Assembly: GCA_038043305.1 (NCBI GenBank) | Contig: JBBTCG010000109.1 | Location: forward strand, 1-11,084 | Direction: 5' to 3' | Length of the DNA: 11,084 nucleotides | Origin: JACRCE01 sp038043305 | GTDB lineage: Bacteria > Desulfobacterota > GWC2-55-46 | Shown: one piece after another, positions 1 to 7,004 of the stretch | How positions within the stretch are numbered: position 1 is the stretch's first letter | How the letters are laid out: every line of letters begins with the position of its first letter | The notes under the pieces: generated by a model | Database searches by the model: none | Seen by the model: only the letters and a program-made list of their open reading frames with translations | What the model was told of the DNA's origin: nothing | Translations under genes and position numbers: made by a program

Positions 1-3
1 ACA

Positions 4-53
4 GTCATGACAATAGGTTAGCACACTTTCAAAGTGCCTCAACGTGTCATGAC
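4..53. repeat. Paired GTCATGAC palindromes around a third palindrome
   Basis: The 8-bp palindrome GTCATGAC occurs at 4-11 and again at 46-53. Counting the preceding T, the pair reads as a 9-bp inverted repeat (TGTCATGAC). Between them lies another palindrome, CACTTTCAAAGTG (24-36). Such clusters occur at ends of insertion sequences or in regulator-binding regions. No transposase is visible in the window, and the element, if there is one, extends off the left edge. The repeats are seen directly; any function is inference. Confidence 0.4.
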
Positions 54-58
54 CCTAA

Positions 59-364
59 ATCATTAATGACTTTGCGCTTTGGTGCAAACGAAACGGCATC
101 TCTCTTTATATTGCATATCCCAACACTGTTTACTTCAAAGAATACCAAAAGGCGAAATACCAGCGATGGTTTTCAGACTTGGAAGGTTACTTCAGGGACA
201 ACGATATCAAGACCATCGGCACGCCGAGGGATGCGTTTTTTGACATAAGCCTGTTCTATAACAGTTGCGGTCATATGAACTGGGAAGGGGTAACGCTGAG
301 GACGAAACGCCTTGTCCGACTCTTGCTGCAAAACGGAATTGCTGTGCCGTCAGGAGTTTCCTGA
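59..364 (+). pseudogene. C-terminal remnant of an SGNH-hydrolase/acyltransferase-like protein
   Basis: One plus-strand frame is open from 59 to a TGA at 362-364 (about 101 residues), but it has no ATG near its 5' end. The same frame has several stops at 8-58, so the N-terminal part is missing. The C-terminal half reads as a compact domain end: an aromatic-rich stretch, then F-Y-N-S-C-G-H-M-N-W-E-G followed by R-T-x-R-L-V-R-L-L. A Asp/Tyr...H-(L/M)-N-x-x-G-x-x-x-R-T-x-x-L ending is typical of SGNH-hydrolase-type proteins linked to MBOAT acyltransferases, where the His is catalytic. That assignment rests on pattern memory only. A TTG at 179 could start a 61-aa product, but it would lack most of the fold. 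A decayed fragment is the best reading. The stop codon lies inside the hairpin at 344-370. Confidence 0.45.
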
Positions 365-370
365 CGGCAC
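344..370. terminator. Perfect 12-bp-stem hairpin between convergent genes
   Basis: GTGCCGTCAGGA (344-355) and TCCTGACGGCAC (359-370) are perfect reverse complements with a 3-nt GTT loop. The hairpin sits between the plus-strand remnant, whose stop codon it contains, and the minus-strand gene ending at 421. It is therefore well placed as a bidirectional terminator. There is no clean T-run on either strand: only TAAAAAT follows on the plus strand, and mixed sequence on the minus strand. It is not a textbook intrinsic terminator. The hairpin is certain; the function is inferred. Confidence 0.55.
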
Positions 371-420
371 GCTAAAAATATCCCTTATCGCCTTCATCAG
401 ACAACGGTCAGCCATACTCA

Positions 421-1029
421 TCACTCTCCCTTGAATACCGCCCTGATGACGAAAAACATGGTTATGAGCAGACCCGATGCGACAAGCGCGACGCTCAAGG
501 CCGTTATCGGCAGCACCGACTCTGCCGCGGCCTCGGCTCCTAAAGTAACCGTTCTGTAACCCATGATTATCCACGCGAACGGATAGAGGAATCCGCCGAC
601 CCCGGCTGAGACCGATCCAAGGGTCTTAAACCCCGCGCCCGCCGCAACAAAGGCAAGTATGAGCGAAACGGCTATGGTAACAAGCCCAAGCCCCATTGCG
701 TGGATGTGTCCCCGCGTAAGACGCTCATGCGCCTGAGCCGCAAGCGGTGTGCCGTGATGATCGCGCTCCATGTTCGGCTCCTTGACTCCCAGATGAGCGC
801 CTTGAGCATGTGCATGACCTTTCGCGCCTTGTTCATGCGAAGGAAGGGGCGCATCAGACAATGATAACGTTGCCTTGTGCTTGATACCCGCCTTCTCCCT
901 TGCGGCCAGATCGTTATGGATGGCTTCATGGTTTACGGTAATGTAAGCGGCCCAGAGGATGCCGAATAAAAGACTGGACAACCCGAAAAACAACCCTATC
1001 TTCACCGGACGCAGCGTCATTTGCATCAT
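421..1029 (-). CDS. Histidine-rich four-TM membrane protein, last gene of the cus-type cluster
   Basis: A 202-residue protein I cannot assign to a named family. One N-terminal TM segment (about 11-31) is followed by a hydrophilic loop (about 32-108) carrying twelve His between residues 34 and 110, including H-A-H, an H-H pair and G-H-I-H-A-M-G at 107-113. Three further hydrophobic segments follow (about 112-132, 138-160, 171-195). If the N-terminus is inside, the His-rich loop is periplasmic. That is where a Cu/Ag pump collects its substrate, so a metal-binding or metal-delivery role is plausible but unproven. The start ATG (1027-1029) has GGAG eight nt upstream; a second ATG follows at once. 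It lies 112 nt downstream of cusA on the same strand with no obvious promoter or strong terminator between them, so it is probably the distal gene of the same operon. Confidence 0.85.
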   Translation of the reverse strand: MMQMTLRPVKIGLFFGLSSLLFGILWAAYITVNHEAIHNDLAAREKAGIKHKATLSLSDAPLPSHEQGAKGHAHAQGAHLGVKEPNMERDHHGTPLAAQAHERLTRGHIHAMGLGLVTIAVSLILAFVAAGAGFKTLGSVSAGVGGFLYPFAWIIMGYRTVTLGAEAAAESVLPITALSVALVASGLLITMFFVIRAVFKGE

Positions 1030-1049
1030 CGTAGGTTCTCCGATCTCAT
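1026..1049 (-). other. Seven-codon minicistron coupled to the His-rich protein
   Basis: An ATG at 1049-1047 encodes Met-Arg-Ser-Glu-Asn-Leu-Arg and stops at TGA 1028-1026. This stop overlaps the ATG of the downstream gene as ATGA. A GGAG lies five nt before its ATG (1058-1055), better spaced than the site in front of the main gene. It could prime translation of the downstream gene by coupling. A seven-codon frame can easily arise by chance, so this is tentative. Confidence 0.25.
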
Positions 1050-1098
1050 ATATTCTCCAGTTTTACAGGTGGTTGGCTCCGCACTTTTTAAGCGCGCT

Positions 1099-1126
1099 CA
1101 TTGCCAAAAAGCTTCAGCGGGCAATG
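1099..1126. repeat. Short inverted repeat between cusA-like gene and the His-rich gene
   Basis: CATTGCC (1099-1105) and GGCAATG (1120-1126) are perfect reverse complements around a 14-nt loop. In the minus-strand transcript this forms a modest hairpin 16 nt past the cusA stop codon. No T-run follows. It might stabilise the cusA 3' end or partly separate cusA from the downstream gene; it is too weak to call a terminator. Confidence 0.3.
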
Positions 1127-1141
1127 TCCGCCTTTCGTCAC

Positions 1142-4100
1142 TCATCCCTTCAGCCCCCTCTCCTTCCACAAGAAGTAGATGACCGGCAGCACAAGGAGTT
1201 CCATAAGCACTGACGTGAACAGACCCCCAACCATTGGCGCGGCTATCCTTTTCATCACGTCGGCTCCGGTTCCAACGCTCCACATTATAGGCAGCAGTCC
1301 GATGATTGTGGTGCCGACGGTCATGAGCTTGGGCCTCACGCGCATGACCGCGCCCTCCATTACGGCCTCGTACAGGTCAAGGGCGGTATTCATCGTGCCC
1401 TCGTCTTTTCTCGATTTATAGACATGGTCAAGGTATATGAGCATGACTATGCCCATCTCCACGTCAAGCCCGGCAAGGGCGATGAAGCCCAGAGCCACTC
1501 CGATGCTGATGTTGTAGCCGAGGATGTATAGAATCCATGCCGCGCCGATAAGGGAAAACGGTATTGAGAGGAGTATGATGAGACACTCGGTTATTGATTT
1601 GAAGTTGAAGTACAGGAGCAGAAAGATTATGGCAAGCGTAAGCGGTATGATGACCTTGAGCTTTGAATAAGCCCTTTCCATGTACTCGTACTGTCCGCTC
1701 CACGCCGCGTAGTAACCCGGAGGAAACTTTACGTTTTCCAGCACCGCCTTTTTCGCCTCTTTTACAAAGCCGCCGATGTCTGAGCCCCGCACGTCAACGA
1801 ATATCCACGTTGACAGGAGCGCGTTTTCGGTCTTTATGCCCGGCGGGCCCATCTTAATCCCGATCTCCGCCACCTGCTGCAAGGGTACGTGCTGGCCCGT
1901 CATCGTGGGCACGAGCACGCGCCCAAGTTTGACGATGTCGTCGCGCAGCTCGCGTTTGTAGCGAACGTTCACAGGATAGCGCTCCAGTCCCTCGACCGTC
2001 GTCGTTACGTTCTCGCCGCCAATGGCGGACATCACGACGGCCTGTATGTCCTCAATCTTTAAGCCAAACCTTGCGGCCTCCTCGCGCTTGATGTCAATAT
2101 CAAGATAGTACCCGCCGGTGGTCCTCTCCGCGTACACGCTTCCCACGCCCGGCACGTTTTTTACGATTGCCTCGATGTCAAGCGCTACCTTCTCAAGTCC
2201 GGCAAGGTCTTTTCCGAACACCTTTATTCCAACCGGCGTGCGGATGCCGGTTGAGAGCATGTCAATGCGCGCCTTTATCGGCATTGTCCATGCGTTGGTA
2301 ACACCTGGCAGCTCAAGGGCAACGTTCATCTCGTCAACGAGCCGCTGCTGAGTCATGCCGGGACGCCACTGATCTTTAGGCTTCAGGTTTATAAGGGTTT
2401 CGAACATTTCAAGAGGCGCCGGGTCGGTCGCGCTCAATGCCCTGCCTGCCTTGCCGAATACGCTCTCGACCTCAGGGAAGGACTTTATTATCCTGTCCTG
2501 CGTTTGCAGCAGCTCGGCGGCCTTTGTGACGGATATGCCGGGCAGCGTTACCGGCATGTACAGGATGGTGCCTTCATCAAGCGGCGGCATGAACTCGGTT
2601 CCGAGCCTTGAGAGCGGAAAGGCCGTTGACGCAAGGGCAATCATCATCAAGGCGACCACTGTCTTTTTCCGCTTCAAGACCAATTCTATCATCGGCCTGT
2701 AAAGCCAGATACACGCCCTTGTTATCGGGTTTTTGTGCTCAGGCATTATGCGGCCGCGTATGAAATACCCCATGAGCACGGGCACGAGCGTGACGGACAG
2801 AAACGCCGCTGCGCCCATTGCAAAGGTCTTGGTAAAGGCCAGCGGCTTGAATAACCTCCCCTCCTGAGCCTCAAGCGTAAATATGGGCATGAACGATACC
2901 GTAATAATAAGGAGCGAAAAGAAAAGCGCCGGGCCTACCTCGCTTGCGGCGTCAGTGATTATCCGCCAGTGATCTTTTTTTCCGGCGTCGCGCTCAAGGT
3001 GCTTATGGGCGTTCTCCACCATTACAATAGCGCCGTCTACCATTACGCCGATAGCAATGGCAATACCCCCGAGGCTCATGATGTTGGCATTCAGTCCCAT
3101 TGCCCGCATTATGATGAAGGATATTAGAATGGCGACCGGGAGCACGAGAATGACTGCAAGTGCGCTCCTTATATGCAGCAAAAATACGATGCACACGAGG
3201 GAAACGACAATAAACTCCTCTATGAGATTTCCCTTGAGCGTGGAGATAGCCCTGTGGATGAGATCGCTCCTGTCGTAGACCGGACGTATCGTAACGCCCG
3301 GAGGCAGGCCGGCCTCCAGTTCTTTAAGCTTCGCCTTGACTCCGTGTATCACGCTAAGGGCGTTTTCCCCAAAGCGCATCACGACAATGCCGCCCACGAC
3401 CTCGCCCTCGCCGTTAAGCTCGGTTATGCCCCTGCGCTCATCAGGCCCAATCTCAACGCGGGCTATATCCTTGACCCTTATCGGCGTGCCTGTCCTGTCG
3501 GCCTTTAGAACTATGTTCTCTATGTCCTTGACGCCCTTTAAGTAGCCCAGCCCCCGCACCATGTATTCGCGCTCGTTCAGCTCAAGAACCCTGCCGCCCA
3601 CGTCGCGGTTGCTCATCTCGATGGCGCGGGTTACGTCCATGAGCGACACGTTGTGCGTAAGAAGCAGGTTCGGGTCAATATTTACCTGATACTGCTTTAC
3701 AAACCCGCCGATGGAAGCGACCTCTGAAACGCCCGGCACCTTGGAAAGCTGATAGCGGACGTACCAGTCCTGTATGCTTCTCAGCTCGGCAAGGTTCATA
3801 CCCTTGCCCTCTATGACGTACTCATAGACCCAGCCTACGCCCGTGGCGTCAGGCCCAAGCGAGGGAGAAACGCCCTTTGGGAGTTTGCCAGATGCAAAGT
3901 TTAGGTATTCAAGCACCCTTGAGCGCGCCCAGTATATGTCCGTGCCGTCTTCAAAGATTATGTACACGAACGAGACGCCGAAAAAGGAGTAGCCCCGGAC
4001 GGTCTTTGCCTTGGGAACCGCAAGCATGGCGGTTGTGAGCGGGTATGTAACCTGATCCTCGACGACCTGAGGCGCCTGTCCGGGATAGTCCGTGTAGATG

Positions 4101-4243
4101 ATGACCTGCACGTCGGACAGGTCGGGTATGGCGTCAATGGGCATATTATAGACAGCCCAAACGCCCCAACCAACGGCGAACAAGGTAATAATGATGACGA
4201 TGAGTCTGTTGTTGACGGATGATTCGATTATTCTTTTTAGCAT
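1142..4243 (-). CDS. cusA: Heavy-metal RND efflux pump, Cu(I)/Ag(I) type (CusA-like)
   Basis: Inner-membrane, proton-driven pump of 1033 residues, close to E. coli CusA (1047). It drives Cu(I)/Ag(I) from periplasm or cytoplasm out through a trans-envelope channel. It begins with M-L-K-R-I-I-E and a first TM segment, followed by the conserved P-D-L-S-D-V-Q-V stretch (40-47). The proton-relay helix reads G-V-M-V-D-G-A-I-V-M-V-E-N (399-411), with D403 at the essential Asp. The three methionines that bind Cu/Ag in E. coli CusA (M573, M623, M672) have counterparts here: M563 in L-Y-M-P, M613 in P-L-E-M and M662 in R-I-D-M-L-S-T-G. This points to monovalent Cu/Ag rather than Co/Zn/Cd. The ATG follows the cusB stop by six nt with no clear Shine-Dalgarno, suggesting translational coupling. 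The frame is intact. The homology call is strong; substrate is inferred from the methionines. Confidence 0.96.
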   Translation of the reverse strand: MLKRIIESSVNNRLIVIIITLFAVGWGVWAVYNMPIDAIPDLSDVQVIIYTDYPGQAPQVVEDQVTYPLTTAMLAVPKAKTVRGYSFFGVSFVYIIFEDGTDIYWARSRVLEYLNFASGKLPKGVSPSLGPDATGVGWVYEYVIEGKGMNLAELRSIQDWYVRYQLSKVPGVSEVASIGGFVKQYQVNIDPNLLLTHNVSLMDVTRAIEMSNRDVGGRVLELNEREYMVRGLGYLKGVKDIENIVLKADRTGTPIRVKDIARVEIGPDERRGITELNGEGEVVGGIVVMRFGENALSVIHGVKAKLKELEAGLPPGVTIRPVYDRSDLIHRAISTLKGNLIEEFIVVSLVCIVFLLHIRSALAVILVLPVAILISFIIMRAMGLNANIMSLGGIAIAIGVMVDGAIVMVENAHKHLERDAGKKDHWRIITDAASEVGPALFFSLLIITVSFMPIFTLEAQEGRLFKPLAFTKTFAMGAAAFLSVTLVPVLMGYFIRGRIMPEHKNPITRACIWLYRPMIELVLKRKKTVVALMMIALASTAFPLSRLGTEFMPPLDEGTILYMPVTLPGISVTKAAELLQTQDRIIKSFPEVESVFGKAGRALSATDPAPLEMFETLINLKPKDQWRPGMTQQRLVDEMNVALELPGVTNAWTMPIKARIDMLSTGIRTPVGIKVFGKDLAGLEKVALDIEAIVKNVPGVGSVYAERTTGGYYLDIDIKREEAARFGLKIEDIQAVVMSAIGGENVTTTVEGLERYPVNVRYKRELRDDIVKLGRVLVPTMTGQHVPLQQVAEIGIKMGPPGIKTENALLSTWIFVDVRGSDIGGFVKEAKKAVLENVKFPPGYYAAWSGQYEYMERAYSKLKVIIPLTLAIIFLLLYFNFKSITECLIILLSIPFSLIGAAWILYILGYNISIGVALGFIALAGLDVEMGIVMLIYLDHVYKSRKDEGTMNTALDLYEAVMEGAVMRVRPKLMTVGTTIIGLLPIMWSVGTGADVMKRIAAPMVGGLFTSVLMELLVLPVIYFLWKERGLKG

Positions 4244-4249
4244 GGTCTG

Positions 4250-5617
4250 TTAATGTCCCGCGTGAGACGGCGCCGGCTTTACGGTTTCAAGCCCATTTTC
4301 TCCGGTCTGTGCGCTTCCGCCAAGTGTGCCGAGTGCGGCCTTGAGGTTGCTTTCGGAATCTATAAGGAAGGTAGCCGCGCTCACTACCCATTCGCCCGGC
4401 TTGACCCCGCTTAATATTTCCTGATACCCGTCGGCCCTTGCCCCTGCCGAGACGATGCGCGGCTCGAACGTGCCGTCTTGCTTGTCAATTATCACGACCT
4501 GCCTTGCCCCGGTGTCAATGACTGCGGTTTCAGGCACGGCAATCGCGCTTTGCGCGAGGTCAACGTTTATCTCCACGTTGAGATACATGCCAAGCTTGAG
4601 ACGATGGGCCGGGTTCGGCAGTTCAAAGCGTACCTTGGCGGTCCTCGCCTCAGTGCCCTCCTCGGGCGCGTACCTTATGCCTCCGAGATGGCTGTAGATA
4701 TGCTCGATCCTGCCCGTGTAAACCTCGGTCGGCGAATAGGAAGGGGAGAGCCTTGCGCTCTGGCCGAGCTTTATGTACGGCATCTCATATTCATAAACCT
4801 CGCCGTATACCCAAACGACCGAATGGTCTATTATCTTAAAGAGCGGCTCCCCGGCCTCTATCCTCTTGCCCTCTATGACCATCTTGTCGGTTACGCTCCC
4901 TGAGGCCGGAGCGCGTATGGTCATCGTCCTTTTCACTTTACCGTTCTCGACAAGACCCTTTATCTGATCCTCTGATATATCCCAGTAGGCAAGCCGTTGC
5001 CTTGTTGCCTCAAGCATCTGGTCCGCGCCTTTTATTACCTCTTCATAAGGGCTGTCTTTCACCCGCTGGACGCCCCTGTAGGCCAGAAGATACTCCTCCT
5101 GAGCCGAGACCAGTTCAGGGCTGTAGAGTTCAAGAAGCGGCTCCCCCGGAGAGACCATCGTGTCGGTCCGGTTAACGTGGAGTTTTTCCACCCAGCCGCT
5201 CACCTTGGCGTTTATGATATAGACCCTGCCTTCAACCGGCTCCACCCTTCCAACGGTTCTGATGAGGCGCTTTAGCGGCATCCGGCGCACCTGTTCGGAC
5301 TTCACGCCCGTCTTTTGTATCTTTTCAGGGCTAATACTTATGACCCCCGGAGCGAGGACCGCGCCTGATTCTTCCTCATAAACCGGAACATAGTCCATGC
5401 CCATCGGGTCTTTCAGGGGAACAGGGGACGTAACCGAGCCATCCATGGGGGCCCTATAGTAAGCTATCTTCCTTTTCAAGGCCGTTTTTGCGCCCTGCTC
5501 GCCGCCTTTATCCGTTATCAGCACCTTTGACCCGGTGTCTGAAAAAAATATGACGATTGCCGCGCCAATGGCAACGCCAATGGCGAGAAGCGCGAACGGG
5601 TAGATATGACGATTCAT
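4250..5617 (-). CDS. cusB: Periplasmic adaptor (membrane fusion) subunit of Cus-type efflux system (CusB-like)
   Basis: A 455-residue adaptor that links the RND pump to the outer-membrane channel and, in the Cus family, passes metal to the pump. A single N-terminal TM/signal segment (about 6-25) is followed by a short heavy-metal-binding-type segment with A-P-M-D (56-59) and P-M-G-M-D-Y-V-P (71-78). M58, M72 and M74 resemble the Met trio used for Cu/Ag by E. coli CusB. Then come the two lipoyl half-motifs (about 130-165 and 233-262) around a helical hairpin (about 168-228), a beta-barrel region (about 265-350) and a membrane-proximal domain (about 355-425). The C-terminus is H-A-G-H, possibly extra metal contacts. 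The ATG has GAGGTG five nt upstream. It starts 9 nt after the cusC stop and ends 6 nt before cusA, so the three form one operon. Confidence 0.94.
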   Translation of the reverse strand: MNRHIYPFALLAIGVAIGAAIVIFFSDTGSKVLITDKGGEQGAKTALKRKIAYYRAPMDGSVTSPVPLKDPMGMDYVPVYEEESGAVLAPGVISISPEKIQKTGVKSEQVRRMPLKRLIRTVGRVEPVEGRVYIINAKVSGWVEKLHVNRTDTMVSPGEPLLELYSPELVSAQEEYLLAYRGVQRVKDSPYEEVIKGADQMLEATRQRLAYWDISEDQIKGLVENGKVKRTMTIRAPASGSVTDKMVIEGKRIEAGEPLFKIIDHSVVWVYGEVYEYEMPYIKLGQSARLSPSYSPTEVYTGRIEHIYSHLGGIRYAPEEGTEARTAKVRFELPNPAHRLKLGMYLNVEINVDLAQSAIAVPETAVIDTGARQVVIIDKQDGTFEPRIVSAGARADGYQEILSGVKPGEWVVSAATFLIDSESNLKAALGTLGGSAQTGENGLETVKPAPSHAGH

Positions 5618-5626
5618 CGTTACACC

Positions 5627-6877
5627 TCAATTCCCAACGATTTTTTCAAGGGTGGCCACGCGCTTTCTGTAATCAAGCATCGCCTTGAGCGCCTCGATGC
5701 GTCCGCGTTTAAGGCCGCGTCCGGCGTCCAACAGTCCCAAAAGGTCAATCCTTCCGGTCTGGTAGTTTTTAACGGCAGACTCGTAAGACATTTCAAGCTG
5801 CGGCACAAGGCTTGTTTCGTAAAGCGCTCGCATCTTGTCCGCTGCCTCCACCTGAACAAGCGCGGCCTTGACCTCGTAAGCCTTGATGTTTTTTGCAGCC
5901 ATTAACCCTGAGCGCGCCTGAGCCGCGCTGGACGCGGCCTCGTCCGAAAGGCCGCCATACTTGTCGAACCATATCGGCAGGTTTATCTGCAACATCACGT
6001 TAAAGCCGTCCACCCGGCCGTCCCGCTGCACCGGGCCTGCCCCTGCCATGAGGTCGGGGTAGTAGTTCCTTGAGGCAAGCGAGCTTGCAAGCACTCCCCT
6101 TTCAAGTTCGGCCTCACGCATCTTTATCTCAGGATTGAGGCGCAATGCGCCGTCCGTGAGCGCCTTGTAATCTATCGCAAACCTCTCTCTTGAAAGCGGC
6201 CCGGTCTCGCCAAGCTCCGCTTCCTGCGGCCTGCCAAGAAAGGATTTGAGTCTTGCGGCCGTTACCCCTTTTTCCGCCTCAAGCGTGATGAGTTCAGAGG
6301 TGAGCATGGCCTGCTCCGCGTTGATCCTGATAACATCTTGTAACGAGACCTGCCCAATGGAGTAGCGCGCCTGAGCGATGCTTGACATGTTCTCAAGAAG
6401 GCCGCGTATCTGGCCGATAAGCGCCGCTAACTCGCCATTATAGGCGTAGTCGAAGTACGCCTCCTTTACCATTGCCATGATCTCAAGCTCTTTTGCCCTG
6501 AGCGCTGCCCTTGCCATGTCAGCCTCTTTTTCAGCCATCCGCTCTTTGAGGGCAAGCTTACCCGGAAAAGGAAACATCTGGCTTATGGTGTAGCGCGTTG
6601 CCATTGCGTTGCCGGGCGCGATATTCAATGGCTTGGCGCTGCTGAACTCCTCCATCTCCACCCTTAGCACCGGGTCATCAGGGCGCGCCTCCGCCCTTAT
6701 TCGCGCCTGTTTTGCCTTTAGCGCCGCGCTTGATGCGGCAAGCTCAGGGTTATTAAGCCGCGCCTCGGTAAGGAGCGCGTCAAGTGCGATATAATCGGCG
6801 GCGTACAAATCCGGCGGCATTGCGCCGAGCATGAAAAACAGCAGCACCAGAGCCGGTATTATCCTTATACGCCTCAA
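5627..6877 (-). CDS. cusC: TolC-family outer-membrane efflux channel (CusC-like)
   Basis: Outer-membrane factor of the tripartite pump. I choose the TTG at 6875-6877 (416 residues). It has AGGGG eight nt upstream and is followed directly by a classical signal peptide: R-R-I-R, a hydrophobic core, and L-Y-A / A-D as the likely cleavage site. A longer frame from a GTG at 6925 would add 16 residues, but that GTG lies upstream of the predicted transcription start. The mature part has the two long coiled-coil repeats of the OEP fold, rich in Ala/Glu/Arg, and typical closing segments (Y-Q-T-G-R-I-D-L-L near the C-terminus). E. coli CusC is a lipoprotein; here no lipobox cysteine follows the signal core, so this channel is probably not lipidated. 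It is the first gene of the cusCBA unit. Confidence 0.9.
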   Translation of the reverse strand: MRRIRIIPALVLLFFMLGAMPPDLYAADYIALDALLTEARLNNPELAASSAALKAKQARIRAEARPDDPVLRVEMEEFSSAKPLNIAPGNAMATRYTISQMFPFPGKLALKERMAEKEADMARAALRAKELEIMAMVKEAYFDYAYNGELAALIGQIRGLLENMSSIAQARYSIGQVSLQDVIRINAEQAMLTSELITLEAEKGVTAARLKSFLGRPQEAELGETGPLSRERFAIDYKALTDGALRLNPEIKMREAELERGVLASSLASRNYYPDLMAGAGPVQRDGRVDGFNVMLQINLPIWFDKYGGLSDEAASSAAQARSGLMAAKNIKAYEVKAALVQVEAADKMRALYETSLVPQLEMSYESAVKNYQTGRIDLLGLLDAGRGLKRGRIEALKAMLDYRKRVATLEKIVGN

Positions 6878-6916
6878 GATATTATCCCCTTGCAATCCTG
6901 ATAAAGTTGTATTGCA

Positions 6917-6945
6917 ACTATACACGCATTTTTTGTAGTTGTCAT
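6917..6945 (-). promoter_or_regulatory. Predicted sigma70-type promoter of cusCBA
   Basis: On the minus strand ATGACA (6945-6940) and TATAGT (6922-6917) are separated by exactly 17 nt, giving near-consensus -35 and -10 boxes. Transcription would start near 6910, leaving a ~33-nt leader that contains the AGGGG ribosome site and the TTG start at 6877. The spacer begins with A-CTACA, the same half-site found just after the -35 box of the repressor promoter. This suggests a weaker second operator overlapping the promoter. Confidence 0.6.
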
Positions 6946-6958
6946 TTACGAGTCGGCG

Positions 6959-6975
6959 TTCTACGATATGTAGAA
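6959..6975. promoter_or_regulatory. 17-bp dyad, candidate BlaI-type operator of cusCBA
   Basis: TTCTACGATATGTAGAA has perfect 6-bp arms (TTCTAC/GTAGAA) around a 5-bp centre. On the minus strand it matches the dyad in the repressor promoter at 14 of 17 positions. It lies 13 bp upstream of the predicted cusC -35 box. Repressors of the BlaI/MecI/CopY family bind such dyads with TACA/TGTA-like cores. Binding by the neighbouring repressor is inferred from the shared sequence and position. Confidence 0.65.
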
Positions 6976-6984
6976 ATCATTCCG

Positions 6985-7004
6985 AAAAAAATATCAGTGC
7001 TGAT
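6985..7004 (-). terminator. Weak terminator-like hairpin after the M56 gene
   Basis: On the minus strand ATCAGCACTGAT (7004-6993) can fold into a 4-5-bp stem and is followed by a run of seven T (6991-6985). The stem overlaps the last codons and the stop of the M56 gene. It would at best reduce read-through from the regulator pair into cusCBA, which has its own promoter just downstream. Confidence 0.35.

Noticed and set aside
350..574. 74-codon minus-strand frame overlapping the end of the His-rich protein
   Set aside because: It overlaps the larger conserved-looking membrane protein in another frame and has no ribosome site that stands out.
4478..4903. 141-codon plus-strand frame within cusB
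   Set aside because: Antisense to a well-conserved adaptor; composition is that of a complement frame.
6878..6925. GTG at 6925 as cusC start
   Set aside because: It lies upstream of the predicted transcription start, has no good ribosome site and would put 16 polar residues before the signal peptide. The TTG at 6877 fits better.
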